Shown piece after piece: positions 8,344 to 17,099 of a stretch of DNA of 64,000 nucleotides. The notes below the pieces were generated by a model. The model saw only the letters and a program-made list of their open reading frames with translations, did not search any database and was not told where the DNA came from. Origin of the DNA: JAAYYM01 sp964638005 (GTDB lineage Bacteria > Bacillota > Clostridia > Lachnospirales > Lachnospiraceae); assembly GCA_964638005.1 (NCBI GenBank), contig CAZWXS010000002.1:1-64000 (forward strand), in the 5' to 3' direction. The position numbers and the translations under genes were made by a program. Each line of letters opens with the position of its first letter. Positions within the stretch are counted from its first letter, which is position 1.

Positions 8344-9930
8344 ATGTATAAGGTATTGGTAGTGGATGATGAGTCGGTTATCCGTGAATCCATCAGTACA
8401 CGTATCCCATGGAACAGCATGGGCTATTTGCTTGCCGGAACCTGCGAGAACGGAAGACAGGCAGTGGAAATACTGGAGCGTGACAAGATTGATGTCGTAC
8501 TGACGGATATCAGTATGCCACATATGGACGGACTGGAATTGGCAGCGTACATTCATGAGCATTGCCTGCGAACCAAGACGATTATCATCAGCTGTTATGA
8601 TGAATTTGATTATGCCAGACGTGCTTTGAAATATCAGGTGTTCTCATATATCATCAAGCCGATTACAGCAAAAGAGATGATAGAGACTCTGAATCATATC
8701 AAGAAAGTATTGGATGAAGAGAATAGAGAAGCACTCGAGCTGACAGCAATGAAGTCGGAGCTTAAGGAGAATAAGTCGGTTCTCAGAAATCGTTTCCTGA
8801 TCAGCCTGATTCACGGCAGGATCAGTGCAGAGGAGCTGTGCCGGGCGGAAGCTGAGAATTTTGATTTTCCGACCGGGATGCAATACTATGCGGTGGCGTA
8901 CTGTGTGATTGAGCAATGTCCACAGGAGATGCGATATAGGCTTTTAGAGACCGTACAGACGGTTCTTACGGATATGGTTGAAGGATGTGCTTTTCAGGGA
9001 TTGGACGAGACTGTTGTAATTATTTTTTACGGCAACAAGAGACATAGCTTTATGTACAGTGCCATGGAATGTTGCGAGCGTATCCGCAGTACGCTGGAAG
9101 CAGACGACATACGGATTTCAGTATATATGGGTTCTGAACAGGAAGGGATTTCCCGTATCGCTGTTTCTTATGAAGAGGCGAGAAATGTCAGGGAGTATCG
9201 TTTTTTGATGAATGAGAGCTGTTTTTTGTATAGCAGAGACTATATAAAGGAAGAGGTCATAGAAGAAACAGTTATAGATATGACGACCTGGCGGGAGCAC
9301 CTCCTGCTTGCAGTACGCTCGCATCTTGATGAAGAAATCAGACGGGATATTCATGATCTGGCATCTTGCATGCGGGAACTATGTATGCAGAAAAACAGAA
9401 TTATTCTATTATTTCAAAATCTGATCCTTTCCGTTATGGAACTTGTGGAGTTGCCGGGAGTGGAAAATGAAGAATTATATCATGAAGAATACAGATTGAT
9501 TGCATGCTTGAGTGAATGCGCATATCTTTATGAAGCCGAGGAGAGGATGATTGCTTTCTGTATTCGAACCTCTGATACGTTGGACGGCAATCGTGACAGT
9601 ACTGCCAAGCGTCAGGCGATTATGGCGATGGAATACATAGAGAAGCATTATGCAGAGTGTGATCTTTCGCTTCAGACTATCTGTGATTATCTGTCAATCA
9701 GTATCAGCTACTTCAGTTCCATATTTAAGGATTATCATAATGAGACATTTGTGGAGGCGCTGACTCGTGTGCGCATCAGCAAGGCAAAGGAACTGTTTGA
9801 ACTGACAGGCATGAAGACCTATGAGGTTGCCGATGCAGTTGGGTACAGTGATGCACACTATTTCAGTGCAGTCTTTAAAAAGACAGTCGGAATGACCCCG
9901 ACGGAATATGCGAAAGGCGGACATAAATGA
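8344..9930 (+). CDS. YesN-type response regulator (receiver plus AraC DNA-binding domain)
   Basis: 528 residues. An N-terminal receiver carries the acidic pair VVDDE at residues 7-10, the phosphoacceptor Asp55 in VVLTDISMPHMDG, and the lysine of YIIKPI near residue 106. A middle region of about 260 residues follows, then a C-terminal AraC domain with LSLQTICDYLSISISYFSS and VADAVGYSDAHYFSAVFKK. The start is fixed by GGAGGAGG at 8330-8337. The stop overlaps the start of the sensor kinase gene (ATGA), and the kinase overlaps a sugar-binding gene in the same way, so the three are translationally coupled. The likely target is the ABC sugar transporter promoter at 12855-12883; this is inference from position. 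Confidence 0.93.
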   Translation: MYKVLVVDDESVIRESISTRIPWNSMGYLLAGTCENGRQAVEILERDKIDVVLTDISMPHMDGLELAAYIHEHCLRTKTIIISCYDEFDYARRALKYQVFSYIIKPITAKEMIETLNHIKKVLDEENREALELTAMKSELKENKSVLRNRFLISLIHGRISAEELCRAEAENFDFPTGMQYYAVAYCVIEQCPQEMRYRLLETVQTVLTDMVEGCAFQGLDETVVIIFYGNKRHSFMYSAMECCERIRSTLEADDIRISVYMGSEQEGISRIAVSYEEARNVREYRFLMNESCFLYSRDYIKEEVIEETVIDMTTWREHLLLAVRSHLDEEIRRDIHDLASCMRELCMQKNRIILLFQNLILSVMELVELPGVENEELYHEEYRLIACLSECAYLYEAEERMIAFCIRTSDTLDGNRDSTAKRQAIMAMEYIEKHYAECDLSLQTICDYLSISISYFSSIFKDYHNETFVEALTRVRISKAKELFELTGMKTYEVADAVGYSDAHYFSAVFKKTVGMTPTEYAKGGHK

Positions 9931-11702
9931 AACGTATCAAGTTATATTTCAGCAGTATCAGGATGCATATGATTCTGTTTTTTACAGTATTGGTACTGCT
10001 TGCCTTACTTTCCTTTTTGCTGTTTTCCATCATATATACGCAGAGAAGTATTCTGGATAATTCCAATGAATACACGGAACAGCTAGTGGAGCATGTCAAT
10101 CAGGATATCGATTCTTATATCAGCTACATGGAGAACATCTCAACAGTTGTCATGAGCGATCCGGATGTATATGAATATCTCTTCTCTGAGAAATTATCGG
10201 AGGTAGAGGAACGACAGTTAAAGAGCCGCATTGCGGAACAATTCCATACGATTCTGTCCTCGCGGACAGATATTTACAACATAGGTATTCTTTCTGACAC
10301 GGGCAGATATCTGATCAACGACGGACAGAACATTAACATCTATTCTCAAAAGGAAAAGATGAAATGGTATCAGGAGACACTGGAACGGGACGGGCAGCTG
10401 GTGCTGTCTTCGTCGCATGTTCAAGATATCATCGAGGACAATTATAAATGGGTGGTTACACTTAGTTCCACTATGCAAAGTATAGAACAGGAAAATCGGC
10501 AGGGCCTTTTTTTTATAGACCTGAATTATTATGACATTGATGAACTCTGTGAATCTATCAGCCTTGGGCAGAAGGGGTATATCTATATTATAGACGGTGA
10601 CGGAGAAATTGTATATCATCCGCAGCAGCAACTGATCATCAGTGGCATCAAGACAGAGCTGATCGAGGAAATCAGGACGGCTGATGAATCGACGCTGCGT
10701 GTTCGATACCAAGGTGATACGAAGCTGTATACGATGAGTCGCTCAGAGAAGACCGGATGGACCGTAGTCGGAGTTGCATATATGTCTGATTTGATGAAAA
10801 ATGAGAGACAGATCAAGAGTGCCTACTGGGAGATTACAGGAGTTTTGATTTTGCTTGCAATTGTATTGGCAGTTGTCTTTTCCCGCAAGATTACACAACC
10901 GATCAAACGTCTTCAGAAGACGATGGAGGAGGCACAGTCCGGTACGCTGGTTCCGATTGAGATGCGGGCGAGTGACAGTGAGATTGTCAGTCTGAATCAT
11001 TCCTTTAACCGTATGACAGAGCAGATAAATCAACTGATGGAAAAGAATGTAGAAGAACAGAGGCAGAAGCGGAAGAGTGAAATGAAAGCATTACAGGCAC
11101 AGATTAAACCACATTTTCTGTATAATACGCTGGATTCGATCATCTGGATGATAGAGGTCGGGGAAAATGAAAAGAGTGTGGAAATGACGGCAGCACTTGC
11201 AAGGTTTTTTCGGCAGTCCATCGGAAATGCGGATGAGATTGTCACAATCGCGCGGGAATTGGAATATACAAAGACCTATCTGGATATACAGAAAATGCGA
11301 TATCAGGATAAGATGGATTTTGAGATAGAAGTGAATCAGGAGATTCTAAAAGAAGAGATTGTCAAACTGGTGCTGCAGCCACTTGTGGAAAATGCCCTTT
11401 ATCATGGAATCAAATGCAGTGAGGAAAAGGGATTGATACAGATCCAAGGCGGCTATGTCAAGAACGTGGAAAGAGAAGTTATTGAAATCAGAGTCATAGA
11501 CAATGGAATTGGGATGTCAGCAGAGGAACTGTCACATGTATTTGACAGGAAGGAAGAGAATAACAGCGGTATCGGAATCTCTAATATTCAGGACAGATTG
11601 CATCTGTATTACGGGATGGAATACGGACTCTTCTATGAGAGTGCTTCAGGAATAGGAACGACGGTAAGTGTACGAATCCCCAAGGGAGGTGCAGGCGTAT
11701 GA
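9927..11702 (+). CDS. YesM-type sensor histidine kinase
   Basis: 591 residues: a membrane segment near residues 10-32, an extracellular Cache-like domain to about residue 295, a second membrane segment (VLILLAIVLAVVF), HAMP, then QIKPHFLYNTLDSI with the phosphorylated histidine near residue 396. The ATPase domain has LQPLVENALYHGI, VIDNGIGMS and GIGISNIQDRL. It is the partner of the YesN protein just upstream. The membrane-anchored sugar-binding protein encoded immediately downstream probably docks on its extracellular domain and passes on the ligand signal, as described for XylFII and LytS in Clostridium beijerinckii. Four-base overlaps on both sides support stoichiometric expression. Confidence 0.93.
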   Translation: MKRIKLYFSSIRMHMILFFTVLVLLALLSFLLFSIIYTQRSILDNSNEYTEQLVEHVNQDIDSYISYMENISTVVMSDPDVYEYLFSEKLSEVEERQLKSRIAEQFHTILSSRTDIYNIGILSDTGRYLINDGQNINIYSQKEKMKWYQETLERDGQLVLSSSHVQDIIEDNYKWVVTLSSTMQSIEQENRQGLFFIDLNYYDIDELCESISLGQKGYIYIIDGDGEIVYHPQQQLIISGIKTELIEEIRTADESTLRVRYQGDTKLYTMSRSEKTGWTVVGVAYMSDLMKNERQIKSAYWEITGVLILLAIVLAVVFSRKITQPIKRLQKTMEEAQSGTLVPIEMRASDSEIVSLNHSFNRMTEQINQLMEKNVEEQRQKRKSEMKALQAQIKPHFLYNTLDSIIWMIEVGENEKSVEMTAALARFFRQSIGNADEIVTIARELEYTKTYLDIQKMRYQDKMDFEIEVNQEILKEEIVKLVLQPLVENALYHGIKCSEEKGLIQIQGGYVKNVEREVIEIRVIDNGIGMSAEELSHVFDRKEENNSGIGISNIQDRLHLYYGMEYGLFYESASGIGTTVSVRIPKGGAGV

Positions 11703-12673
11703 AGAAAAAATGGTATCTGATATTGGGACTGGCATTGCTGGCTTTTCTTATGATATTTGTCATAGGAAGGGTGCGTGAACAGGCTTATCGGAATACAAAG
11801 CAGTTGAAAATGATCTTGATACCGAAGCTGGGCGAGGGCTCCAACGATTTTTGGACATCGGTTATCGAGGGAGCGGAGATGGGTGCCAAGGAATACGATG
11901 TAGACTTGACGGTGATGGCACCCGGCTCGGAGATAGAATATGAATATCAGAACGAATTGATAGAAAGGGCAATTGCGATGCAGCCGGATGTCATAATTTT
12001 GGCACCGCTGCATTATGAAAATAATACTGCGGCAGCGAAGAAAATCAAGGAGAATGGGATTAAGCTGGTGCTGCTGGACTCTTATCTGGATGAAGAGGTG
12101 CAGGACTGCTTTATCGGAACCGACAATTATCAGGCAGGCGTGGAAATGGGCAAATGGATGAGCGGGTATGTGGAAAAGGATGAAGAAATTGCAATCGTAT
12201 CACACATTAAAGAATCATCGACAGCAATTGAGCGCGAAGAGGGCGTTAAAGCAGGACTCGGTGCAAGTGAGGAGCGGGTGACGGCAGTGCTCTACAGCAA
12301 TGCAGATTACGACATTGCTTATGAAGAAACAAAGAAGCTGCTTCAGGATAATCCAAATATTGCATTGTTGACGGGACTGAATCTGCATTCTACCATCGGA
12401 AGTGCACGGGCGGTGCGGGATATGGGGCTTGAGGACAGGGTGACAATCATAGGGTTTGATAATGTGACCGAAGCGATACAGCTGATGACGGAGGGGGTTA
12501 TACAGGGATTGGTGGTGCAGAAGCCTTTCAATATGGGATTTTTGGGAGTGGAAAATGCCGTGGGGCTGGCACGGGGAAATAAAACGGAGCAAGTGGTCAA
12601 TTCGGGAATCGCCCTAATTGATATTGATAATATTTATACCATAGAAAATCAGAAACTGCTGTTTCCCTTCTGA
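11699..12673 (+). CDS. Membrane-anchored periplasmic-binding-type sugar sensor (XylFII/RbsB-like)
   Basis: 324 residues. An N-terminal hydrophobic segment (WYLILGLALLAFLMIFVI) has no lipobox cysteine and no clear cleavage site, so the protein is probably tethered outside the cell by an uncleaved anchor. The rest is a type-1 periplasmic binding fold: LIPKLGEGSNDFWTSVIEGA, QPDVIILAPLHYEN, GTDNYQAGVEMGKWM, IIGFDNVTEAIQLM. It overlaps the kinase gene by four bases and is followed by a terminator, while the downstream transporter has its own lipoprotein. That points to a sensing rather than a transport role, as for XylFII. The ligand is probably a pentose or hexose. A transport role cannot be excluded. 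Confidence 0.85.
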   Translation: MKKKWYLILGLALLAFLMIFVIGRVREQAYRNTKQLKMILIPKLGEGSNDFWTSVIEGAEMGAKEYDVDLTVMAPGSEIEYEYQNELIERAIAMQPDVIILAPLHYENNTAAAKKIKENGIKLVLLDSYLDEEVQDCFIGTDNYQAGVEMGKWMSGYVEKDEEIAIVSHIKESSTAIEREEGVKAGLGASEERVTAVLYSNADYDIAYEETKKLLQDNPNIALLTGLNLHSTIGSARAVRDMGLEDRVTIIGFDNVTEAIQLMTEGVIQGLVVQKPFNMGFLGVENAVGLARGNKTEQVVNSGIALIDIDNIYTIENQKLLFPF

Positions 12674-12704
12674 TGTATGGAACAACAGAATAAGGAACTA
12701 TATT

Positions 12705-12743
12705 AGGAGAGTATTTCCGTAGGTGGAGAAACTCTCCTTTTTT
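12705..12743 (+). terminator. Intrinsic terminator after the sensor operon
   Basis: AGGAGAGT at 12705-12712 pairs perfectly with ACTCTCCT at 12731-12738, followed by a run of six T residues. It separates the three-gene sensing operon from the ABC transporter operon. Confidence 0.75.
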
Positions 12744-12854
12744 GCGCCGATTGTGTATACCAAAGGTACATTATTCAGAAAAAAATCAACCATGGTCAGA
12801 AGATTTTACCCCTGGCAGGAAGAAAAATCTCTCACTTCTTAGGAAGTTATTCCA

Positions 12855-12883
12855 TTCAGAAATTTCGAACCGAACGCTATAAT
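12855..12883 (+). promoter_or_regulatory. Putative promoter of the sugar ABC transporter operon
   Basis: TATAAT at 12878-12883 is a perfect -10. Seventeen bases upstream is TTCAGA (12855-12860), four of six matches to the -35 consensus. The weak -35 would fit a promoter that needs activation by an AraC-type regulator such as the YesN protein encoded upstream. The ABC ATPase starts 41 bp downstream. Confidence 0.5.
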
Positions 12884-12924
12884 CATGGCAGAACAATGAT
12901 AGAACACAGGAGAGGTGATGTGAA

Positions 12925-14418
12925 GTGGATGAAGTGATACTGTCAATGAAACAGATAGATAAGTCCTTTGTAGGGGTACATGCGCTCAACCGGGTGGACT
13001 TTGAACTGAAGCAGGGTGAAGTACATGCTCTGATGGGTGAGAACGGAGCGGGTAAGTCAACATTGATGAAGGTTTTGACGGGCATATACTCCAAAGATGC
13101 CGGAATGATTCTGTATGAAGGGCGAGAAGTGGAATATGCAAGTCCGCATGAATCACAGGAAGCCGGAATAGCAATCGTGCATCAGGAACTGAATATGATG
13201 CATCACCTGACGGTCGCTCAAAATATCTTTATCGGTCGTGAGATGATGAAGGGCAGATTGATTGATGATAAGAAAATGAACGAAGAGGCGGGCAAACTGT
13301 TTCAGAAACTAAATATTGACATCGACCCGGCGGGAATCATGGGAGACTTGACAGTCGGGCGACAGCAGATGTGTGAAATCGCAAAGGCAATATCAAGAGA
13401 GGCAAAGATCATTGTATTCGATGAACCGACAGCGGCATTGACAGATTCGGAAATAGAGGAGCTGTTCAAGATTATCAGGGATTTGAAAGAGAAGAATATC
13501 GGAATTATCTACATTTCACATCGTATGGACGAGATCAAGGTTATTACGGATCGTGTGACAGTCATGCGGGATGGTGAATATGTCGGTACATTGATTTCAG
13601 ATGAATGTACAAAAGAAGACATCATCAATATGATGGTCGGTCGCGTCATCTATGAGGAACCGAAACAGAAGAGCAACGTACCGGAGGGTGCATCGGTTGT
13701 GCTGGAAGTGAAGGATTTGAATGCCGGCAGGATGGTGCAGAATGTCAGCTTTAAACTGCATAGAGGTGAAATTCTTGGTTTTGCTGGTTTGATGGGCGCA
13801 GGAAGAACCGAGACGGCAAGGGCGATATTCGGAGCAGATTCCGTGGAGAGCGGAGAGATTTTTGTTAACGGAGAACAGGTTTACATAAAGTCACCAGAGG
13901 ATGCTGTTAAGTGTGGTATCGGTTATCTTTCGGAGGACAGGAAGCGATATGGACTGATTCTGGATAAATCGCTCGCCGTCAATACGACATTGGCATCCTT
14001 GTCCAGGTTTTTGAAGAAAGGACTCATCGATACAAAGCACGAGAACGAAGCAGCAGAGGCATACGTGGAGCGTCTTAGAACCAAGACACCGAATGTGGGA
14101 GTACCCGTTGGAAATCTTTCGGGCGGTAACCAACAGAAGGTCGTTATAGGCAAGTGGCTCGTGAGAGATTGTGACATACTGATTTTCGATGAACCTACGA
14201 GAGGCATTGATGTAGGAGCAAAGAGCGAGATTTATCATCTGATGAATGAACTTGCAAGAGAAGGGAAAGCAATTATCATGATTTCATCTGAACTGCCGGA
14301 AATTCTCCGAATGAGTGACAGGATTGTGGTCATGTGTGAAGGAAAGAAAACAGGAGAATTTATGATAGAGGAAGCATCGCAGGAGAAGATCATGCATGTT
14401 GCCACACTAAAAGGTTAG
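12925..14418 (+). CDS. CUT2-family sugar ABC transporter ATPase (XylG/MglA/RbsA-like)
   Basis: 497 residues with two ATP-binding cassettes in tandem, the mark of the CUT2 family. Cassette 1 has Walker A GENGAGKST, signature LTVGRQQM and Walker B IIVFDEPTAAL. Cassette 2 has the degenerate Walker A GLMGAGRTE usual for the family, signature LSGGNQQK and DILIFDEPTRGID. It powers uptake of a monosaccharide through the permease encoded 14 bp downstream. The GTG start at 12925 is nine bases after AGGAGAGG (12908-12915). The operon order ATPase-permease-binding protein has the binding protein last. The sugar cannot be named; xylose, ribose and galactose transporters are all close relatives. Confidence 0.92.
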   Translation: MDEVILSMKQIDKSFVGVHALNRVDFELKQGEVHALMGENGAGKSTLMKVLTGIYSKDAGMILYEGREVEYASPHESQEAGIAIVHQELNMMHHLTVAQNIFIGREMMKGRLIDDKKMNEEAGKLFQKLNIDIDPAGIMGDLTVGRQQMCEIAKAISREAKIIVFDEPTAALTDSEIEELFKIIRDLKEKNIGIIYISHRMDEIKVITDRVTVMRDGEYVGTLISDECTKEDIINMMVGRVIYEEPKQKSNVPEGASVVLEVKDLNAGRMVQNVSFKLHRGEILGFAGLMGAGRTETARAIFGADSVESGEIFVNGEQVYIKSPEDAVKCGIGYLSEDRKRYGLILDKSLAVNTTLASLSRFLKKGLIDTKHENEAAEAYVERLRTKTPNVGVPVGNLSGGNQQKVVIGKWLVRDCDILIFDEPTRGIDVGAKSEIYHLMNELAREGKAIIMISSELPEILRMSDRIVVMCEGKKTGEFMIEEASQEKIMHVATLKG

Positions 14419-14432
14419 GAGAGAGAACGAAC

Positions 14433-15443
14433 ATGAAACAAAAAAAACTATCATTTCAACAAAATCCGATTGTTAGGGCAATCGGGACACAAAGAGCTGT
14501 AGCGATTCTTGCATTGCTGGTACTGATTATATTTTTCTGTGCTGCAAGTCCTTCATTTAGGCAGTATACGACATTTGTCAGTATTCTGGATGCATCCTAT
14601 TATATCGGATTTATGGCAATCGGTATCTGCTTTGCCATTATCACAGGCGGAATCGATCTATCGATTGGTACGGTTCTGGTATGTTCCTCTTTGATTTCAG
14701 GAACATTATATGTCCGTAACGGAGTGCCGATGGGAATCTGCCTCTTGATTGGAATTGTAATCGGTATTCTGTTTGGTCTTGCAAATGGCTTCATGGTAGC
14801 TAGAATGGGTCTGCCGCCTTTCGTAGCGACATTGGGTTCCATGATGGTTTCCAAAGCAATCGGTTCCATATTTACAAGTGCACAGAGCATTACATGGCCA
14901 CAGTCGAATCAGCCGGGCGGATGGTTTAGAAATATCTTCAAGATCAATATCATGCTGGCAGACGGAACACAAATCCTGATTCCGACAGGTTTTATACTTC
15001 TGATTATCTGTGCGGTCATTATGAGTATCGTATTGAACAAGACGAGAGTCGGGAGGTATATCCTAGCACTTGGAAGCAATAAGGAAGCGACCAGGCTCTC
15101 CGGTGTCAATGTGGCAAAATATCAGATGCTGGCATATGTTTTTTCGGGCATGTTTGCAGGCATTGCAGGTCTGGCTTATGCGGCAATCTATTCAACGCTG
15201 TTGCCGGGAAACGGATCCGGTTTTGAAATGGATGCAATTGCTTCGGTTGTCATCGGCGGAACGTCAATGTCTGGAGGTGTAGGTACAATCGCGGGAACCA
15301 TTATCGGTGTGTATATTATGGCAGTGTTGAAGACCGGGCTTCCGTTCATCGGATTGATGAACTACTGGCAGCAGTTTTTTACGGGAATCGTACTAATCTT
15401 TGCAGTGTTCGTGGATGTGTTCAATAAACGGAGCAAGAATTGA
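14433..15443 (+). CDS. CUT2-family sugar ABC transporter permease (XylH/MglC/RbsC-like)
   Basis: 336 residues with eight to ten membrane segments. The motifs GGIDLSIGTVLVCSSLISG, GLPPFVATLG, ALGSNKEATRLSGVNV and SGGVGTIAGTIIG are characteristic of the RbsC/XylH/MglC family. It forms the membrane pore, probably as a homodimer, for the sugar imported with the ATPase upstream and the binding protein downstream. The start has AGGAGAG about ten bases upstream. No truncation or odd residues were noticed. Confidence 0.92.
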   Translation: MKQKKLSFQQNPIVRAIGTQRAVAILALLVLIIFFCAASPSFRQYTTFVSILDASYYIGFMAIGICFAIITGGIDLSIGTVLVCSSLISGTLYVRNGVPMGICLLIGIVIGILFGLANGFMVARMGLPPFVATLGSMMVSKAIGSIFTSAQSITWPQSNQPGGWFRNIFKINIMLADGTQILIPTGFILLIICAVIMSIVLNKTRVGRYILALGSNKEATRLSGVNVAKYQMLAYVFSGMFAGIAGLAYAAIYSTLLPGNGSGFEMDAIASVVIGGTSMSGGVGTIAGTIIGVYIMAVLKTGLPFIGLMNYWQQFFTGIVLIFAVFVDVFNKRSKN

Positions 15444-15550
15444 AAACAGTATGAAACGGTATTAGCAAATGAATGACAGTGATATTTGAATTTCGTAAGA
15501 AATTTAGATATAGAAAACAAAGCAAATCAAATCCAGGGAGGAAAGAAGAA

Positions 15551-16693
15551 ATGAAGAAAAAATTAATCAGTATCATTTTAGCATCAGCAATGGTTGCAAC
15601 ATTGTTGGCAGGCTGCGGCAGCAGTGCAGCGGAGACTTCAGCGCCTGCAGAAGCAGCACCTGCAGCAGAGACAGCACCGGCAGAGGAAGCAGCACCTGCA
15701 GCAGAAGAAGCACCGGCAGAGGCAGAAGTATTGACGGACGGTCAATTGGTATATCTGGTGTCAAAAGGATTTCAGCATCAGTTTTGGCAGGCAGTTTATC
15801 AGGGTGCACAGGAAGAGGCAGCAGAACTCGGTGTAGAACTCAAGTTTGAAGGTCCTGCAACGGAATCAGACATTGCAGATCAGGTACAGATGTTAAACAA
15901 TGCAATCAATCAGTCTCCGGTTGCCATCGGACTGGCAGCACTGGATACAGAAGCATGTCTTGACGGCATTACAGCGGCCATGAATGCAGGCATTCCAATT
16001 ATCGGATTTGACTCAGGAGTGGCTAATCCTCCGGAAGGCGCCATTTTTGCAAGTGCATCTACTGACAATTATGCAGCCGGTGTTCTTGCGGCAGAGGAAA
16101 CCTTCAAGTTAATCAAGGATAAGGTAGTGTCAGGCAGCAAGATCGGTGTGCTTTCACAGGATGCAACCGGTGAGTCTGTATTGAACCGAGGCTTCGGTTT
16201 CATTGACAAGATGAAGGAACTGATTGAGGCAGAAGGGTTGACTGTTTCTGTAGAGGGACATGCGAAGTTTGAAGATAAGACAGACGGTGCGGATGTCATC
16301 ATTCAGGTCGCTGTTCCGGCATCGGTTACCATGGAACTTTCTGTAGTAGATGCACAGAATATGATCAATGATGATGCATATGTGGCAATCTATGGTTCCA
16401 ACCAGCATTCTGCAGAGGCACTGATTACGGCAGATGAAAATCTTGGAAAGGTCGGACCGGACGGTATCATCGGTGTCGGTTTCGATGCAGGTACACTGAT
16501 CAAGGGAGCGGTTAAGAGTGGAAAACTAGCAGGTGCTATTACACAGGATCCGTTGAATATGGGTCGCAAGACAGTAGAACTCGCAGTTAAGGCAGCTAAG
16601 GGTGAGCCGGTAGAGGATGTAGATACAGGATGCCAGTGGTACACTGCCGACAACATGGATGATCCGGGAATTGCTCCGAATCTTTATGACTAA
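15551..16693 (+). CDS. CUT2-family sugar-binding lipoprotein
   Basis: 380 residues. The signal peptide ends in the lipobox LLAGC, so Cys22 should be lipidated and hold the protein on the outer face of the membrane. A linker of about 35 residues rich in Ala, Pro and Glu follows, then a type-1 periplasmic binding fold (VYLVSKGFQHQFWQAVYQGA, AAMNAGIPIIGFDSG, ASTDNYAAGVLAAEE, VGFDAGTLIKGAVKSG). It delivers the sugar to the permease upstream. The ATG at 15551 follows GGGAGGAAAGAAGAA; the longer frame from 15473 has no ribosome site and would spoil the signal peptide. The linker is encoded by two near-identical 36-bp units. Confidence 0.93.
   Translation: MKKKLISIILASAMVATLLAGCGSSAAETSAPAEAAPAAETAPAEEAAPAAEEAPAEAEVLTDGQLVYLVSKGFQHQFWQAVYQGAQEEAAELGVELKFEGPATESDIADQVQMLNNAINQSPVAIGLAALDTEACLDGITAAMNAGIPIIGFDSGVANPPEGAIFASASTDNYAAGVLAAEETFKLIKDKVVSGSKIGVLSQDATGESVLNRGFGFIDKMKELIEAEGLTVSVEGHAKFEDKTDGADVIIQVAVPASVTMELSVVDAQNMINDDAYVAIYGSNQHSAEALITADENLGKVGPDGIIGVGFDAGTLIKGAVKSGKLAGAITQDPLNMGRKTVELAVKAAKGEPVEDVDTGCQWYTADNMDDPGIAPNLYD
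15656..15727 (+). repeat. Two tandem 36-bp units encoding the Ala/Pro/Glu linker
   Basis: Two units, 15656-15691 and 15692-15727, each begin GCACCTGCAGCAGA and code for about 12 residues of the lipoprotein linker. They keep the frame, so copy number could vary between strains without breaking the gene. Confidence 0.65.
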
Positions 16694-16708
16694 GCAGGAA
16701 CATCTGCA

Positions 16709-17095
16709 ATGAGAGATTTAGCAACTGGCCTGCAGCATATCGGCATACCGACTCCGTGCTACAGAGAATCACTGGACTTCTACAAGAAGCTTGGATTTTG
16801 TATAAAGGCTGAGACGCAATTGGCAGGCACAAAGGACAGAGTGGTTTTTCTGGAATTGAATGGTCTGATTATAGAATTATACGAGAGCAGAGGAGTCATT
16901 CGTGAAGCAGGTTCCATAGATCATATATGTATTGATGTGACGGATATCGATCTTGCATTTGTCTATATCAACAAGCTTGGCTGTATCCTACTCGACAAGG
17001 AGATACAGTACCTGCCATTCTGGAAACATGGCATTCGATATTTTACAATCATGGGTCCGAATCATGAGAAGATTGAATTTTGTCAGAAGTTATAA
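16709..17095 (+). CDS. VOC-family (glyoxalase/bleomycin-resistance-like) protein
   Basis: 128 residues forming one vicinal-oxygen-chelate domain: LQHIGIPTPCYRESLDFYKKLGF at the start supplies the first metal-ligand histidine, SIDHICIDVTDI the second, and the end NHEKIEFCQ has the usual glutamate. Family members bind a divalent metal and act as lyases, epimerases, dioxygenases or antibiotic-binding proteins. It follows the sugar-binding lipoprotein by 15 bp and is probably co-transcribed, so a sugar epimerase or isomerase role is possible but unproven. The 722-bp palindromic element begins five bases after its stop. Confidence 0.75.
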   Translation: MRDLATGLQHIGIPTPCYRESLDFYKKLGFCIKAETQLAGTKDRVVFLELNGLIIELYESRGVIREAGSIDHICIDVTDIDLAFVYINKLGCILLDKEIQYLPFWKHGIRYFTIMGPNHEKIEFCQKL

Positions 17096-17099
17096 GGTC

